22,024 nt of DNA. Origin: Odoribacter sp. UBA944 (GTDB taxonomy: Bacteria; Bacteroidota; Bacteroidia; Bacteroidales; Marinifilaceae). The DNA is taken from NCBI GenBank assembly GCA_002293375.1, contig DBDA01000050.1:1-22024 (forward strand). The letters are read 5' to 3'. The notes under the pieces are model-generated. The model had not been told where the DNA came from. It did no database searches and saw nothing but the letters and a program-made list of their open reading frames with translations. Position 1 is the first letter of the stretch. Every line of letters starts with the position of its first letter. Shown here piece by piece: positions 1 through 7,685 of this stretch. A program made the translations under genes and the position numbers.

Positions 1-78
1 GTTTTTCAAAAGAGATAATGCGGGTTTTTTTTATATTATACTATATTATTTTTTATTAATTCATTCATCATACTACTT
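1..78. other. Leader region upstream of rny, no gene seen
   Basis: This stretch is strongly A+T-rich, with a T-run around bases 25-32 directly after GCGGG. It could be the 3' half of a terminator for a gene left of the window, but the matching arm is not visible. No clear TAnnTTTG promoter and no convincing ribosome-binding site precede the rny ATG. The rny promoter may therefore lie outside the window or inside this AT-rich stretch. Confidence 0.3.
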
Positions 79-1614
79 ATGGTAAATATATTCATTGCAG
101 GGGGTGTGGCCCTGACAGCCGGATTCATTATCGGCTACGTGGTACTTAAAATTTCGTTGAGACGCAGAAGTGAGAACATCATAAAAGAAGCGGAAGCGGA
201 GGCGGAAGTCATCAAAAAGGATAAGATCCTTCAAGCCAAAGAGAAGTTTTTACAGATCAAGACCGAGCACGAAAAGCAGGCGGCTATCCGGAACAACAAA
301 TTGCAGCAGGCGGAAGGCAGAGTGAAACAGCAGGAGACGGCGATCTCCCAGAAGCTGGAGGAGATCCAGCGCAAATCGAAAGATCTTCAGAGTCTTCAGA
401 CAAACATTGATGTACAGAAGGAGTTGTTGGAGAAAAAGGTTGGCGAATTGGATAAAATCAAGAAGCAGCATATTGAGCAATTGGAGGCGATCTCCGGGAT
501 GTCCGGCGAACAGGCCAAAGCCAAGTTGATCGATTCGCTGAAGGAGGAGGCAGAAGCGCAAGCGGTTTCGTTTGTCAACGAGATCATGGAAGAGGCGCGG
601 ATGACGGCCAATATGGAAGCTAAAAAGGTCGTGATCAAGACTATTCAGCGGGTTGCTACTGAAACGGCGACGGAGAATGCCGTGTCGATCTTTCACATTG
701 ATTCCGATGAGATCAAAGGACGGATCATCGGCCGTGAAGGGCGGAATATCCGGGCGTTGGAGGCAGCAACCGGTGTGGAGATCATTGTGGACGATACCCC
801 GGAGGCGATCGTGTTGTCCGGTTTTGACCCGGTGAGAAGGGAGATCGCCCGCCTCTCCCTACACCAATTGGTGACGGACGGCCGTATCCACCCCGCCCGC
901 ATCGAAGAGGTGGTGAACAAAGTGAAAAAGCAGATTGAGGAGGAAATCATTGAGACGGGAAAACGTACCACCATTGATTTGGGGATACACGGCCTGCATC
1001 CCGAACTGGTCCGCCTGATCGGAAAGATGAAATACCGTTCTTCCTACGGGCAGAACCTATTGCAGCACGCCCGCGAAACGGCAAACCTGTGCGCTATTAT
1101 GGCTGCAGAGTTGGGGTTGAATGTAAAAAAGGCGAAACGCGCCGGGTTGTTGCACGATATCGGTAAGGTACCCGATGACGAGCCGGAGTTGCCACACGCC
1201 ATTCTCGGTATGCAGTTGGCGGAGAAGTACAAGGAGAAACCGGATATCTGCAACGCCATCGGGGCGCACCACGAGGAGGTGGAGATGACTACGCTGATCG
1301 CTCCCATTGTGCAGGCGTGCGACGCTATTTCCGGAGCGCGCCCCGGAGCGCGTCGCGAGGTGGTGGAGTCGTATATCAAGCGCTTGAAAGACATGGAGGA
1401 CCTGGCCCTCTCGTACAACGGTGTGGTGAAGACCTATGCGATCCAGGCGGGACGGGAACTGCGGGTGGTGGTCGGAAGCGAAAAGATCTCCGATGCGGAG
1501 GCCGAGAAGATCTCGTTCGACATTGCAAAACGGATCCAGGACGAGATGACCTATCCGGGGCAGGTGAAGGTGACCGTTATCCGGGAAACCCGCGCCATTG
1601 CCTACGCGAAGTAA
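79..1614 (+). CDS. rny: Ribonuclease Y (membrane-anchored endoribonuclease)
   Basis: Encodes RNase Y, an endoribonuclease that starts mRNA decay at the inner face of the membrane. The 511-residue protein has the full family layout. An N-terminal membrane helix (about residues 4-24) is followed by a long charged coiled coil (about 30-190). A KH RNA-binding domain with GRIIGREGRN is at residues 214-223, and an HD metal-dependent hydrolase domain has the HD pair at 359-360 in LLHDIGK. The length is normal for the family. The ATG at 79 places the hydrophobic anchor at the very N-terminus, which supports this start. In related genomes zapA often lies upstream, but that position is outside this window. 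A terminator follows the stop closely, so the gene ends its transcription unit. Confidence 0.97.
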   Translation: MVNIFIAGGVALTAGFIIGYVVLKISLRRRSENIIKEAEAEAEVIKKDKILQAKEKFLQIKTEHEKQAAIRNNKLQQAEGRVKQQETAISQKLEEIQRKSKDLQSLQTNIDVQKELLEKKVGELDKIKKQHIEQLEAISGMSGEQAKAKLIDSLKEEAEAQAVSFVNEIMEEARMTANMEAKKVVIKTIQRVATETATENAVSIFHIDSDEIKGRIIGREGRNIRALEAATGVEIIVDDTPEAIVLSGFDPVRREIARLSLHQLVTDGRIHPARIEEVVNKVKKQIEEEIIETGKRTTIDLGIHGLHPELVRLIGKMKYRSSYGQNLLQHARETANLCAIMAAELGLNVKKAKRAGLLHDIGKVPDDEPELPHAILGMQLAEKYKEKPDICNAIGAHHEEVEMTTLIAPIVQACDAISGARPGARREVVESYIKRLKDMEDLALSYNGVVKTYAIQAGRELRVVVGSEKISDAEAEKISFDIAKRIQDEMTYPGQVKVTVIRETRAIAYAK

Positions 1615-1640
1615 TAACAGACTTTCAAACAGACACCTAT

Positions 1641-1671
1641 AAAAAAACAGCCTTTACGGGCTGTTTTTTTT
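1641..1671. terminator. Bidirectional intrinsic terminator between rny and purE
   Basis: The stem CAGCC (1648-1652) pairs with GGCTG (1659-1663) around the loop TTTACG. Seven A precede it and eight T follow it, so the A-T flanks lengthen the stem. It works as a rho-independent terminator on both strands. It sits between the convergent rny (ends 1614) and purE (stop at 1694). Confidence 0.9.
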
Positions 1672-1693
1672 GTTTCCGTATAGGACGGTTGCC

Positions 1694-2200
1694 TCAATTG
1701 GTTTTGAACGGGTATTTTACCTGCGAGAGTTCTTTATTGGCCTCTACAATCTTCTCTTTCAACGACTCTTTATACACTGCAACCTTTTGTTTCAGGACAG
1801 CGTCACCCGTCGCCAGTATCTGGGCGGCTAAAATGCCTGCGTTCATCGCTCCGTTGATGGCAACGGTGGCGACCGGTATTCCCGGAGGCATCTGGACGAT
1901 GGCCAACAAGGCGTCCATGCCGTCCAGCGAGGCTTTAACAGGCACTCCGATGACCGGCAGCGGGGTCATGGCGGCAATCACTCCCGGCAGGTGGGCGGCC
2001 ATGCCGGCGGCGGCTATGATCACTTCTATTCCCCTGCCCTGCGCGTTCCGGGCAAAATGCTCCACTTCCGCCGGGGTGCGGTGGGCAGAGAGGGCGTTCA
2101 TCTCAAAAGGGATGGCAAAATCGTTCAGCACTTGCGCCGCTTTTTCCATAACCGGCAAATCGGAGGTGCTACCCATGATGATACTAACTTTTGGTGTCAT
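1694..2200 (-). CDS. purE: N5-carboxyaminoimidazole ribonucleotide mutase
   Basis: Encodes PurE, which moves the carboxyl group of N5-CAIR to give CAIR in de novo purine synthesis (cytosolic). The 168 residues match the class I (bacterial) family in length. The N-terminal GSTSD (10-14) binds the phosphate. SAHRTP (38-43) carries the catalytic histidine, and a glycine/alanine-rich AAAGMAAHLPGV segment follows. The gene stands alone, with no purK or ispG beside it. It is transcribed away from hpt, so a synthesis gene and a salvage gene share one promoter region. A consensus Bacteroidota promoter lies directly upstream. Confidence 0.96.
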   Translation of the reverse strand: MTPKVSIIMGSTSDLPVMEKAAQVLNDFAIPFEMNALSAHRTPAEVEHFARNAQGRGIEVIIAAAGMAAHLPGVIAAMTPLPVIGVPVKASLDGMDALLAIVQMPPGIPVATVAINGAMNAGILAAQILATGDAVLKQKVAVYKESLKEKIVEANKELSQVKYPFKTN

Positions 2201-2222
2201 ATTTTCTCTCTTTATTGAATCG

Positions 2223-2254
2223 CAAATGTAGCATAAAGCTCGGAAAACAACAAA
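2223..2254 (-). promoter_or_regulatory. Promoter of purE (Bacteroidota type)
   Basis: Read on the minus strand, TTTG (2254-2251) is followed after exactly 20 bases by TACATTTG (2230-2223). This is a perfect fit to the Bacteroidota -33/-7 consensus TTTG-N19..21-TAnnTTTG. Transcription would begin around 2219, giving purE a leader of roughly 20 bases. Confidence 0.8.
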
Positions 2255-2263
2255 CTAGTTTGT
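2250..2263. repeat. 14-bp palindrome covering both -33 boxes of purE and hpt
   Basis: ACAAACTAGTTTGT is a perfect inverted repeat. Its left half supplies the purE -33 box (CAAA on the plus strand) and its right half supplies the hpt -33 box (TTTG). It may be a simple consequence of two symmetrical promoters standing back to back, or an operator read by a dimeric regulator. Confidence 0.6.
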
Positions 2264-2290
2264 GTTTTCCCTCGGTTTGGGCTATCTTTG
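2259..2290 (+). promoter_or_regulatory. Promoter of hpt-obgE (Bacteroidota type)
   Basis: TTTG at 2259-2262 is followed after 20 bases by TATCTTTG at 2283-2290, a consensus Bacteroidota promoter. Transcription would start near 2294. An AAGGAG ribosome-binding site (2301-2306) then precedes the ATG at 2315. Confidence 0.8.
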
Positions 2291-2314
2291 TCGTCGCAAA
2301 AAGGAGAAGAGCGT

Positions 2315-2854
2315 ATGCGAACCATCACCCTGCACGACAAAACGTTTGAGTTGTTTCTGGAAGCGCCGATCATCGACCGGGCAATCGGGGAGATGGCCGG
2401 GCGGATCAACCGTGAGTTAGCCGGCAGCAATCCGCTGTTTCTGGTGATACTGAACGGGGCGTTCATGTTTGCTTCCGACTTGTTGAAGCGGATCACTATT
2501 CCGGGCAGCGAGGTCAGTTTTCTGAAAATTGCTTCGTACCGGGGCACCGCCTCTGAGGGAAGTGTCCGGGAGCTAATCGGATTGGAACACGATGTGACAG
2601 GGCGCACCGTCGTCATTCTGGAAGATGTGGTGGATTCGGGAAAATCAATGCAATACCTGTTGGAATTGTTGGTGCAGAGGAAGCCGGAAACGGTCCGGGT
2701 GGCCGCTCTCTTCTTCAAACCCAAAGCCCTCACCTGCCAAATCCCGGTAGACTATTACGGTCTGGAACTGGGAAACGACTTTATCATTGGCCGGGGATTG
2801 GATTACGACGGACTGGGACGCAATTTGCCCGATTTGTACAAACTTAGCAAGTAA
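2315..2854 (+). CDS. hpt: Hypoxanthine phosphoribosyltransferase
   Basis: Encodes the purine-salvage enzyme that joins hypoxanthine (and usually guanine) to PRPP to give IMP or GMP. The 179-residue protein carries the type I phosphoribosyltransferase PRPP loop VVILEDVVDSGKSM at about residues 99-112, with the acidic pair ED at 103-104. It also has the LNGAFMF and SYRGT segments expected of HPRT. The reading frame is open back to a TTG at 2288, but that codon lies inside the promoter -7 box. The ATG at 2315, eight bases after AAGGAG, is the true start. It is probably co-transcribed with obgE, seven bases downstream. Confidence 0.95.
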   Translation: MRTITLHDKTFELFLEAPIIDRAIGEMAGRINRELAGSNPLFLVILNGAFMFASDLLKRITIPGSEVSFLKIASYRGTASEGSVRELIGLEHDVTGRTVVILEDVVDSGKSMQYLLELLVQRKPETVRVAALFFKPKALTCQIPVDYYGLELGNDFIIGRGLDYDGLGRNLPDLYKLSK

Positions 2855-2861
2855 TAAACCG

Positions 2862-3851
2862 ATGGCTGCCACAAACTTTATCGACTACGTAAAAATATTT
2901 TGCCGAAGCGGGGCCGGGGGAAAAGGCTCCGCCCACCTGCACCGGGACAAATTAACGGCCAAAGGCGGACCGGACGGCGGAGACGGCGGACGGGGCGGGC
3001 ATGTCATCATACAGGGAAACCACAACTACTGGACATTGATCCACCTGAAATACCAACGTCATGTCTTTGCCGGCGACGGGGTCGGCGGGTCGGAATCCCG
3101 GTGTACGGGCGCCGATGGGGAGGACAAAGTGATTGATGTTCCGCTTGGAACCGTTGCAAAAGACGCCGACACCGGGGAGGTTATCGGTGAAATTACCGAA
3201 CACGGACAACAGGTCATATTGATCAAAGGGGGCCGGGGCGGACTGGGGAACTGGCACTTCAAATCTGCCACCAACCAAACGCCCCGTTACGCCCAGCCCG
3301 GCGAACCGCGGGAGGAACGCACCGTGATCCTGGAGTTGAAAGTACTGGCCGATATCGGGTTGGTGGGCTTCCCGAATGCCGGAAAATCGACCCTGTTATC
3401 AGTGGTTTCTGCCGCCAAACCGGAGATTGCGGATTACCCTTTTACCACGCTGGTCCCCAATCTGGGCATCGTCGCGTACCGCGACAATCGCTCGTTCGTC
3501 ATGGCGGATATTCCCGGCATCATCGAAGGGGCGCACTTAGGAAAAGGGCTGGGAGTCCGCTTTCTGCGCCACATTGAACGGAACTCGGTGCTACTCTTTA
3601 TGGTACCCGTGGATACGGGTGATATCCGGAGCGAATACCAAATCCTGCTGAACGAGTTGAAACAGTACAACCCGGAGTTGCTGGATAAAAAGCGGGTACT
3701 CGCCATCACCAAGTGCGACTGTGCGGACCGGGAGTTGATGGAGGAGATGGAAAAAGAACTGCCGGAGATCCCTTACGTTTTTATCTCCTCCGTGGCTGGT
3801 ACGGGCATCACCGAACTCAAAGACACGCTTTGGAAAGCGTTGAATCCGTAA
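2862..3851 (+). CDS. obgE: Obg-family ribosome-associated GTPase
   Basis: Encodes Obg, an essential GTPase that binds the 50S subunit and links ribosome assembly to growth and (p)ppGpp. The 329 residues show the glycine-rich Obg fold (about 1-160). The G domain follows with P-loop GFPNAGKS (169-176), DIPG (216-219), TKCD (283-286, a TKxD version of NKxD) and an SSVAG G5-like motif. There is no C-terminal OCT domain, and the protein ends soon after the G domain. The frame is open upstream into hpt, but the ATG at 2862 begins MAATNFIDYVKI, the usual Obg N-terminus. In Bacteroides and Porphyromonas adk commonly sits between hpt and obgE; here only seven bases separate them. Confidence 0.95.
   Translation: MAATNFIDYVKIFCRSGAGGKGSAHLHRDKLTAKGGPDGGDGGRGGHVIIQGNHNYWTLIHLKYQRHVFAGDGVGGSESRCTGADGEDKVIDVPLGTVAKDADTGEVIGEITEHGQQVILIKGGRGGLGNWHFKSATNQTPRYAQPGEPREERTVILELKVLADIGLVGFPNAGKSTLLSVVSAAKPEIADYPFTTLVPNLGIVAYRDNRSFVMADIPGIIEGAHLGKGLGVRFLRHIERNSVLLFMVPVDTGDIRSEYQILLNELKQYNPELLDKKRVLAITKCDCADRELMEEMEKELPEIPYVFISSVAGTGITELKDTLWKALNP
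3825..3840. terminator. Hairpin inside the end of obgE, possible weak terminator
   Basis: ACGCTT (3825-3830) pairs perfectly with AAGCGT (3835-3840) around TGGA, within the last codons of obgE. No T-run follows on either strand, so it is at best a weak or factor-dependent stop signal. It is listed because the convergent genes obgE and hisIE leave no intergenic space for a normal terminator. Confidence 0.25.
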
Positions 3852-4445
3852 TTATTCCTTGTTCCGCGCCTTCAACACGGCGATAACATCTTCCAATTCG
3901 TACCCCTTGGCAAGCAAAAGCACCAGGGAGTGGTACATCAGGTCGGCCGCTTCGTTTAAAAAGAGTTCCTTGTCGTTGTCCTTGGCTTCAATGACCAATT
4001 CCACCGCCTCCTCGCCCACTTTTTGGGCCACCTTGTTGATGCCCCGGGCCAACAGACGGGCCGTATAGGATTCGGCCGGAGCGTCGTTTTTCCGTTTTTG
4101 CAACAACTGCTCCAACCGGAACAGAAAATGGGAGCCCCGGTTCTCTTCCCGCCAGCAGGTATCGCTACCGGTGTGACAGACAGGCCCGGACGGCCTCGCC
4201 TGAATTAACAGGGTGTCGCCGTCGCAATCCGCCCGGATATCGGTTACTTCCAGAAAATTTCCGCTCTCCTCCCCTTTTGTCCAGAGCCGCTGCCGGGAAC
4301 GGCTGAAGAAACAGACCTTTCCGGTCTCTTCCGTCCGGCGGAGGGACTCCGCGTTCATGTACCCCATCATCAATACGACCCGGGTATCTGCATCCTGTAT
4401 GATCGCCGGGATCAATCCTTTTTCATCAAATGTCAATTTTTCCAT
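3852..4445 (-). CDS. hisIE: Bifunctional phosphoribosyl-AMP cyclohydrolase / phosphoribosyl-ATP pyrophosphatase
   Basis: Encodes the fused enzyme for steps 2 and 3 of histidine synthesis: pyrophosphate removal from PR-ATP and ring opening of PR-AMP. The N-terminal HisI part (about 1-105) has CDGDTLL, PSGPVCHTG and SDTCW, which hold the metal-ligand cysteines and histidine. The C-terminal HisE part (about 110-197) has the KVGEEAVELVIEAK helix and the NEAADLMYH motif with its acidic residues. The 197-residue length is typical for the fusion. The start at ATG 4445 follows AAAGAGAG; a longer open frame runs into hisF and is not real. It is the last gene of the his operon, 26 bases after hisF. Its stop codon abuts the obgE stop. 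Confidence 0.95.
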   Translation of the reverse strand: MEKLTFDEKGLIPAIIQDADTRVVLMMGYMNAESLRRTEETGKVCFFSRSRQRLWTKGEESGNFLEVTDIRADCDGDTLLIQARPSGPVCHTGSDTCWREENRGSHFLFRLEQLLQKRKNDAPAESYTARLLARGINKVAQKVGEEAVELVIEAKDNDKELFLNEAADLMYHSLVLLLAKGYELEDVIAVLKARNKE

Positions 4446-4471
4446 CTCTCTTTTATTTGTGGCGCGGCAAT

Positions 4472-5227
4472 CTATAACCGCACCGTTACTCCTTTTTCCT
4501 GCAAATACTGTTTTACTTCCCGAATAGTGATTTCCCCGTAGTGAAAAATACCTGCCGCTAAAACTGCGTCCGCTTTTCCGCGGGTAAAAGCATCGTAAAA
4601 ATCGGCCGGAGAACCAGCACCGCCGGAGGCGATCAAGGGGATGGCGCACTGCTCCGCCAACCGCCGGAGCGCATCGCAGGCAAATCCCTGCCGGGAGCCA
4701 TCGTGGTCCATCGAGGTAAACAGCAACTCCCCCGCCCCCCGTTCCTCTACCTCCCGCACCCAATCGAACAACTCCCGGCCGGCCGGTTGCCGTCCGCCGT
4801 GGCTGTATACTTCCCAGACGCCCGCTTTTTCACAGGCGTCCACCGCGACCACGACGCACTGCCGGCCAAACGAGTAAGCCAACCGCTCTATGAGGCCGGG
4901 ATCCGCCAAAGCTGACGAGTTTACGGAAATTTTATCGGCCCCTTTTTTCAACAAAGCCTCCACATCGTGCTCCGAAGAGATGCCGCCCCCTACCGTAAAT
5001 GGAATGGTGATCACTTGGGCCACCCGCTCCACCCACTCCAGCATGGTATGCCGCTTCTCCCGGCTGGCCGTAATATCCAGAAACACCAACTCGTCGGCCC
5101 CGGCTTCTGAATAGCCGGTTGCCAACTCCACCACATCTCCGGCATCCCGGAGGTTCAGAAAATGAACGCCTTTCACCGTCCGTCCGTCCCGGACGTCCAA
5201 ACAAGGTATGATCCGTTTTGCCAACAT
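4472..5227 (-). CDS. hisF: Imidazole glycerol phosphate synthase, cyclase subunit
   Basis: Encodes HisF, the beta/alpha-barrel subunit that uses ammonia from HisH to turn PRFAR into imidazole glycerol phosphate and AICAR. The AICAR feeds back into purine synthesis. The 251 residues match the family. The two catalytic aspartates are in place: D11 in IIPCLDV and D130 in VVVAVDAC. The phosphate-binding loops TVGGGISS and SGGAGSPADF are present. The gene begins 6 bases after the hisA stop. Confidence 0.96.
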   Translation of the reverse strand: MLAKRIIPCLDVRDGRTVKGVHFLNLRDAGDVVELATGYSEAGADELVFLDITASREKRHTMLEWVERVAQVITIPFTVGGGISSEHDVEALLKKGADKISVNSSALADPGLIERLAYSFGRQCVVVAVDACEKAGVWEVYSHGGRQPAGRELFDWVREVEERGAGELLFTSMDHDGSRQGFACDALRRLAEQCAIPLIASGGAGSPADFYDAFTRGKADAVLAAGIFHYGEITIREVKQYLQEKGVTVRL

Positions 5228-5233
5228 ACACTT

Positions 5234-5968
5234 CTATTCTCCGGCCCAGACAGCCAATTCGTCCAACGTTATTTTTTGCTCATAGAACGCCTTCCCGACC
5301 ACCACGGAAGAGATGCCCGCCCCGGACAGTGCCGCTAAGTCCGCCGCACTTCCCACACCGCCGGAAGCGATGATGTGCAGGTCCGGAAAAGAGGCCTGCA
5401 ACTCCCGGTAGAGTGGAATGGCAGGCCCGCTGAGCATACCGTCTTTAGCAATGTCAGTACACAGCAGGTAGCGCAACCGCTCCCCGTACCACCCCACCAA
5501 TTCGGACACCGACGTTTCCGTCGTATTTTGCCAGCCGTGTGTGCATACACTACGCCCTCGCACATCCGCCCCCACGATGATCCGGTCGCGCCCATAGTAC
5601 GCCAGCCAGCCGGCTGTCCGCTCCCGTTCGGTGCAGGCGAGACTGCCGATGCAGGCAAAATCGGCGCCGGCGACAAAGACCTTTTCCAGGTCCGCATCCG
5701 ACTTGATTCCCCCACCGAAATCTACAGAAAGGCGGGTGCCGGCACAAATCCGCTCCAACACCTGGAGATTGACCACACCGGACGACCGGGCACCGTCCAG
5801 ATCGACCAAGTGCAACCGCCGGATACCGGCCGCTTCAAAGCCCCGGGCCACCTCCAACGGATCATCCGCATACATTTTACACACCTCGTAATCACCTTGT
5901 GTCAGGCGTACACATTTTCCGTCAATCAGGTCTATCGCCGGTATGACCTCCATACGTACATGGTTCAT
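5234..5968 (-). CDS. hisA: ProFAR isomerase
   Basis: Encodes HisA, the barrel enzyme that isomerises ProFAR to PRFAR in step 4 of the pathway. The segments VIPAIDLIDGKCVRLTQGDY, VDLDGA, VDFGGGIKSD and ASGGVGSAADL are characteristic. The catalytic Asp is the D of PAIDL. Two starts are possible. ATG 5968 overlaps the hisH stop as ATGA and would couple translation. ATG 5953 begins MEVIPAIDL, the usual family N-terminus, and would give 239 residues. The first is listed because of the overlap. Confidence 0.94.
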   Translation of the reverse strand: MNHVRMEVIPAIDLIDGKCVRLTQGDYEVCKMYADDPLEVARGFEAAGIRRLHLVDLDGARSSGVVNLQVLERICAGTRLSVDFGGGIKSDADLEKVFVAGADFACIGSLACTERERTAGWLAYYGRDRIIVGADVRGRSVCTHGWQNTTETSVSELVGWYGERLRYLLCTDIAKDGMLSGPAIPLYRELQASFPDLHIIASGGVGSAADLAALSGAGISSVVVGKAFYEQKITLDELAVWAGE

Positions 5969-6555
5969 GCTATTTTTCCGTATATAAAATTCCACAAAAT
6001 CCGTTCGCCCGAACGGGATGACTTTTCCGGATGGAACTGGCACCCATAAAAATTCTCCCGCCGGATAGCCGCCGCAAAGGGCCGGTGGTAATCGCAACGG
6101 GCAATGGTATATGCATTGTCCGGCACACAATAAGAGTGCACAAAGTACATCCATTCGCTCTCCGCCACTCCCTCGAACAAGCCCGATTGCAAGCCGGAAA
6201 TCCGGTTCCACCCCATGTGGGGAACCTTTTCCGCTTCCCGGATCTTCTCCACCTGCAAAGGGAAAACGCCCAATCCGCAAGTCTCCTCCTCCTCCGTAAA
6301 GGCACACAACAACTGCATGCCCAGGCAGATGCCCAACACCGGTTGCTCCAAAGACGGAATGATCCGGTCCAATCCGCTGCTCCGCAAGCGCTCCATCGCA
6401 GCAGAGGCTTGGCCCACTCCGGGAAAAATGATCCGGTCGGCAGAACGGATCTCCCGTCCATCGCAACTGACCACCGGCCGTACTCCCAAACGATGCAAGG
6501 CCGTCTGTACGGAAAAAAGATTGCCTGCCCCGTAATCAATGATCACTGTTTTCAT
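5965..6555 (-). CDS. hisH: Imidazole glycerol phosphate synthase, glutamine amidotransferase subunit
   Basis: Encodes HisH, the class I glutaminase that feeds ammonia through the HisF barrel. The 196 residues show the full catalytic triad: C77 in GICLGMQ, and H175 and E177 in CQFHPEKS. The N-terminus VIIDYGAGNLFSV is typical. The gene begins 16 bases after the hisB stop and overlaps the hisA start by 4 bases. Confidence 0.96.
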   Translation of the reverse strand: MKTVIIDYGAGNLFSVQTALHRLGVRPVVSCDGREIRSADRIIFPGVGQASAAMERLRSSGLDRIIPSLEQPVLGICLGMQLLCAFTEEEETCGLGVFPLQVEKIREAEKVPHMGWNRISGLQSGLFEGVAESEWMYFVHSYCVPDNAYTIARCDYHRPFAAAIRRENFYGCQFHPEKSSRSGERILWNFIYGKIA

Positions 6556-6571
6556 CGCACCTCATCTTTCG

Positions 6572-7675
6572 TCAATCAAACATCCCTTTGGAGGAGGGGA
6601 GCTCTCCACCCGATTGCCGGACCGCCTGTTTCAGACTGCGGGCAAAAGCCTTGAAGACACCCTCCAGTATGTGGTGGGCATTCTCTCCCGACGCCCGCAC
6701 GTGAAGATTGCACTTGCATGCCTGGCAAAAGGAGTCGAAAAAGTGCCGGGCCATCTCCGTCGGGAAATCCCCTACATACTCCCGCTGCAAGGAGACCTCC
6801 CAACACAAACAGGCCCGCCCGCCCAGATCAAGCAACACCTCCGCTCGGGCTTCGTCCATCGGAAGCGCAAAACCGTAGCGTTCTATGCCTTTTTTGCTAC
6901 CGAGGGCGCTCCGGAAACACTCCCCAAACACCAACCCGGTATCCTCAATGGTATGGTGCTCATCCACCTGTAAATCTCCCGCTGCCCGGACCGTCAAATT
7001 CACCCCTCCATGCCGGGCAATCTGTTCCAACATGTGGTCGAAAAAGAAAAGCCCGGTGTGGACGTCCGCTTTTCCGGTACCGTTCAGGTCCACTTCCACC
7101 TCCACTGATGTTTCCGTACTTTTCCTGACGGCCTGGGAACGGCGGCTCCCGGCCGTCAGGAAAGCAAGCGCTTCCTGCCAGGTAGCACAAGAGAGAGCGA
7201 CCGGCTCCGGCCCGGTATAAGCGCTTCCCAGGTATATCCCCCGAATATCCATGTTGGTCGCTAACTGCATATCCGTCACCCGGTCGCCGATCACGTACGA
7301 ATTTTCCCGGTCCAACCACTTGTTCAGGTACTTCTCCACCATGCCGGTGCGCGGTTTTCGGAAGGGAGAGTTCTCCTCCGGAAAACTGCGGTCGATCAAC
7401 ACCTCGTCGAACACCACGTTCTCCCCGGCCAGGGTACGGAGCATCAGATTCTGCAAGGGCTGGAACGCCTCTTCCGGGAAAGCGGATGTGCCCAACCCGT
7501 CCTGGTTGCTGACCAACACCAGACGGTAATCGGTCTCCTCCGCCAGGCGGCGGAGCGCCCCGATCGCACCGGGCACAAAGGCGAATTTTTCCAAACTATC
7601 GACCTGAAAATCGTTCGCCGGCTCCCGGATAATGGTCCCGTCCCGGTCTATAAAAAGGATTTTTTCTTTTCGCAT
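6572..7675 (-). CDS. hisB: Bifunctional histidinol-phosphatase / imidazoleglycerol-phosphate dehydratase
   Basis: Encodes a 367-residue fusion. The N-terminal HAD phosphatase (about 1-165) has the nucleophile pair D10/D12 in FIDRDGT. The C-terminal dehydratase (about 182-367) has the manganese-binding motifs DEHHTIEDTG (238-247) and ENAHHILEGVFKAF (331-344). Together they carry out dehydration (IGP to imidazole acetol phosphate) and dephosphorylation of histidinol phosphate. This is the E. coli type of fusion. Unlike E. coli HisB, the loop before RKP (about 93-109) has no Cys or His where E. coli has its zinc-binding Cys and His residues, so this phosphatase domain probably lacks the structural zinc. 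Confidence 0.95.
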   Translation of the reverse strand: MRKEKILFIDRDGTIIREPANDFQVDSLEKFAFVPGAIGALRRLAEETDYRLVLVSNQDGLGTSAFPEEAFQPLQNLMLRTLAGENVVFDEVLIDRSFPEENSPFRKPRTGMVEKYLNKWLDRENSYVIGDRVTDMQLATNMDIRGIYLGSAYTGPEPVALSCATWQEALAFLTAGSRRSQAVRKSTETSVEVEVDLNGTGKADVHTGLFFFDHMLEQIARHGGVNLTVRAAGDLQVDEHHTIEDTGLVFGECFRSALGSKKGIERYGFALPMDEARAEVLLDLGGRACLCWEVSLQREYVGDFPTEMARHFFDSFCQACKCNLHVRASGENAHHILEGVFKAFARSLKQAVRQSGGELPSSKGMFD

Positions 7676-7685
7676 GGGTTTATTT

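Noticed and set aside
1..78. 6S RNA or another small RNA upstream of rny
   Set aside because: The stretch is too short and AT-rich, with no complete hairpin visible inside the window.
1317..2231. Plus-strand open frame of 304 codons running from rny across the terminator into purE
   Set aside because: It crosses a strong terminator and shadows rny and purE in other frames.
2288..2314. TTG at 2288 as the hpt start
   Set aside because: The codon lies inside the -7 promoter box, and a Shine-Dalgarno site precedes the ATG at 2315.
5375..6049. Plus-strand open frame of 224 codons opposite hisA-hisH
   Set aside because: Both opposing genes are certain, the translation has no recognisable motif, and there is no start signal.
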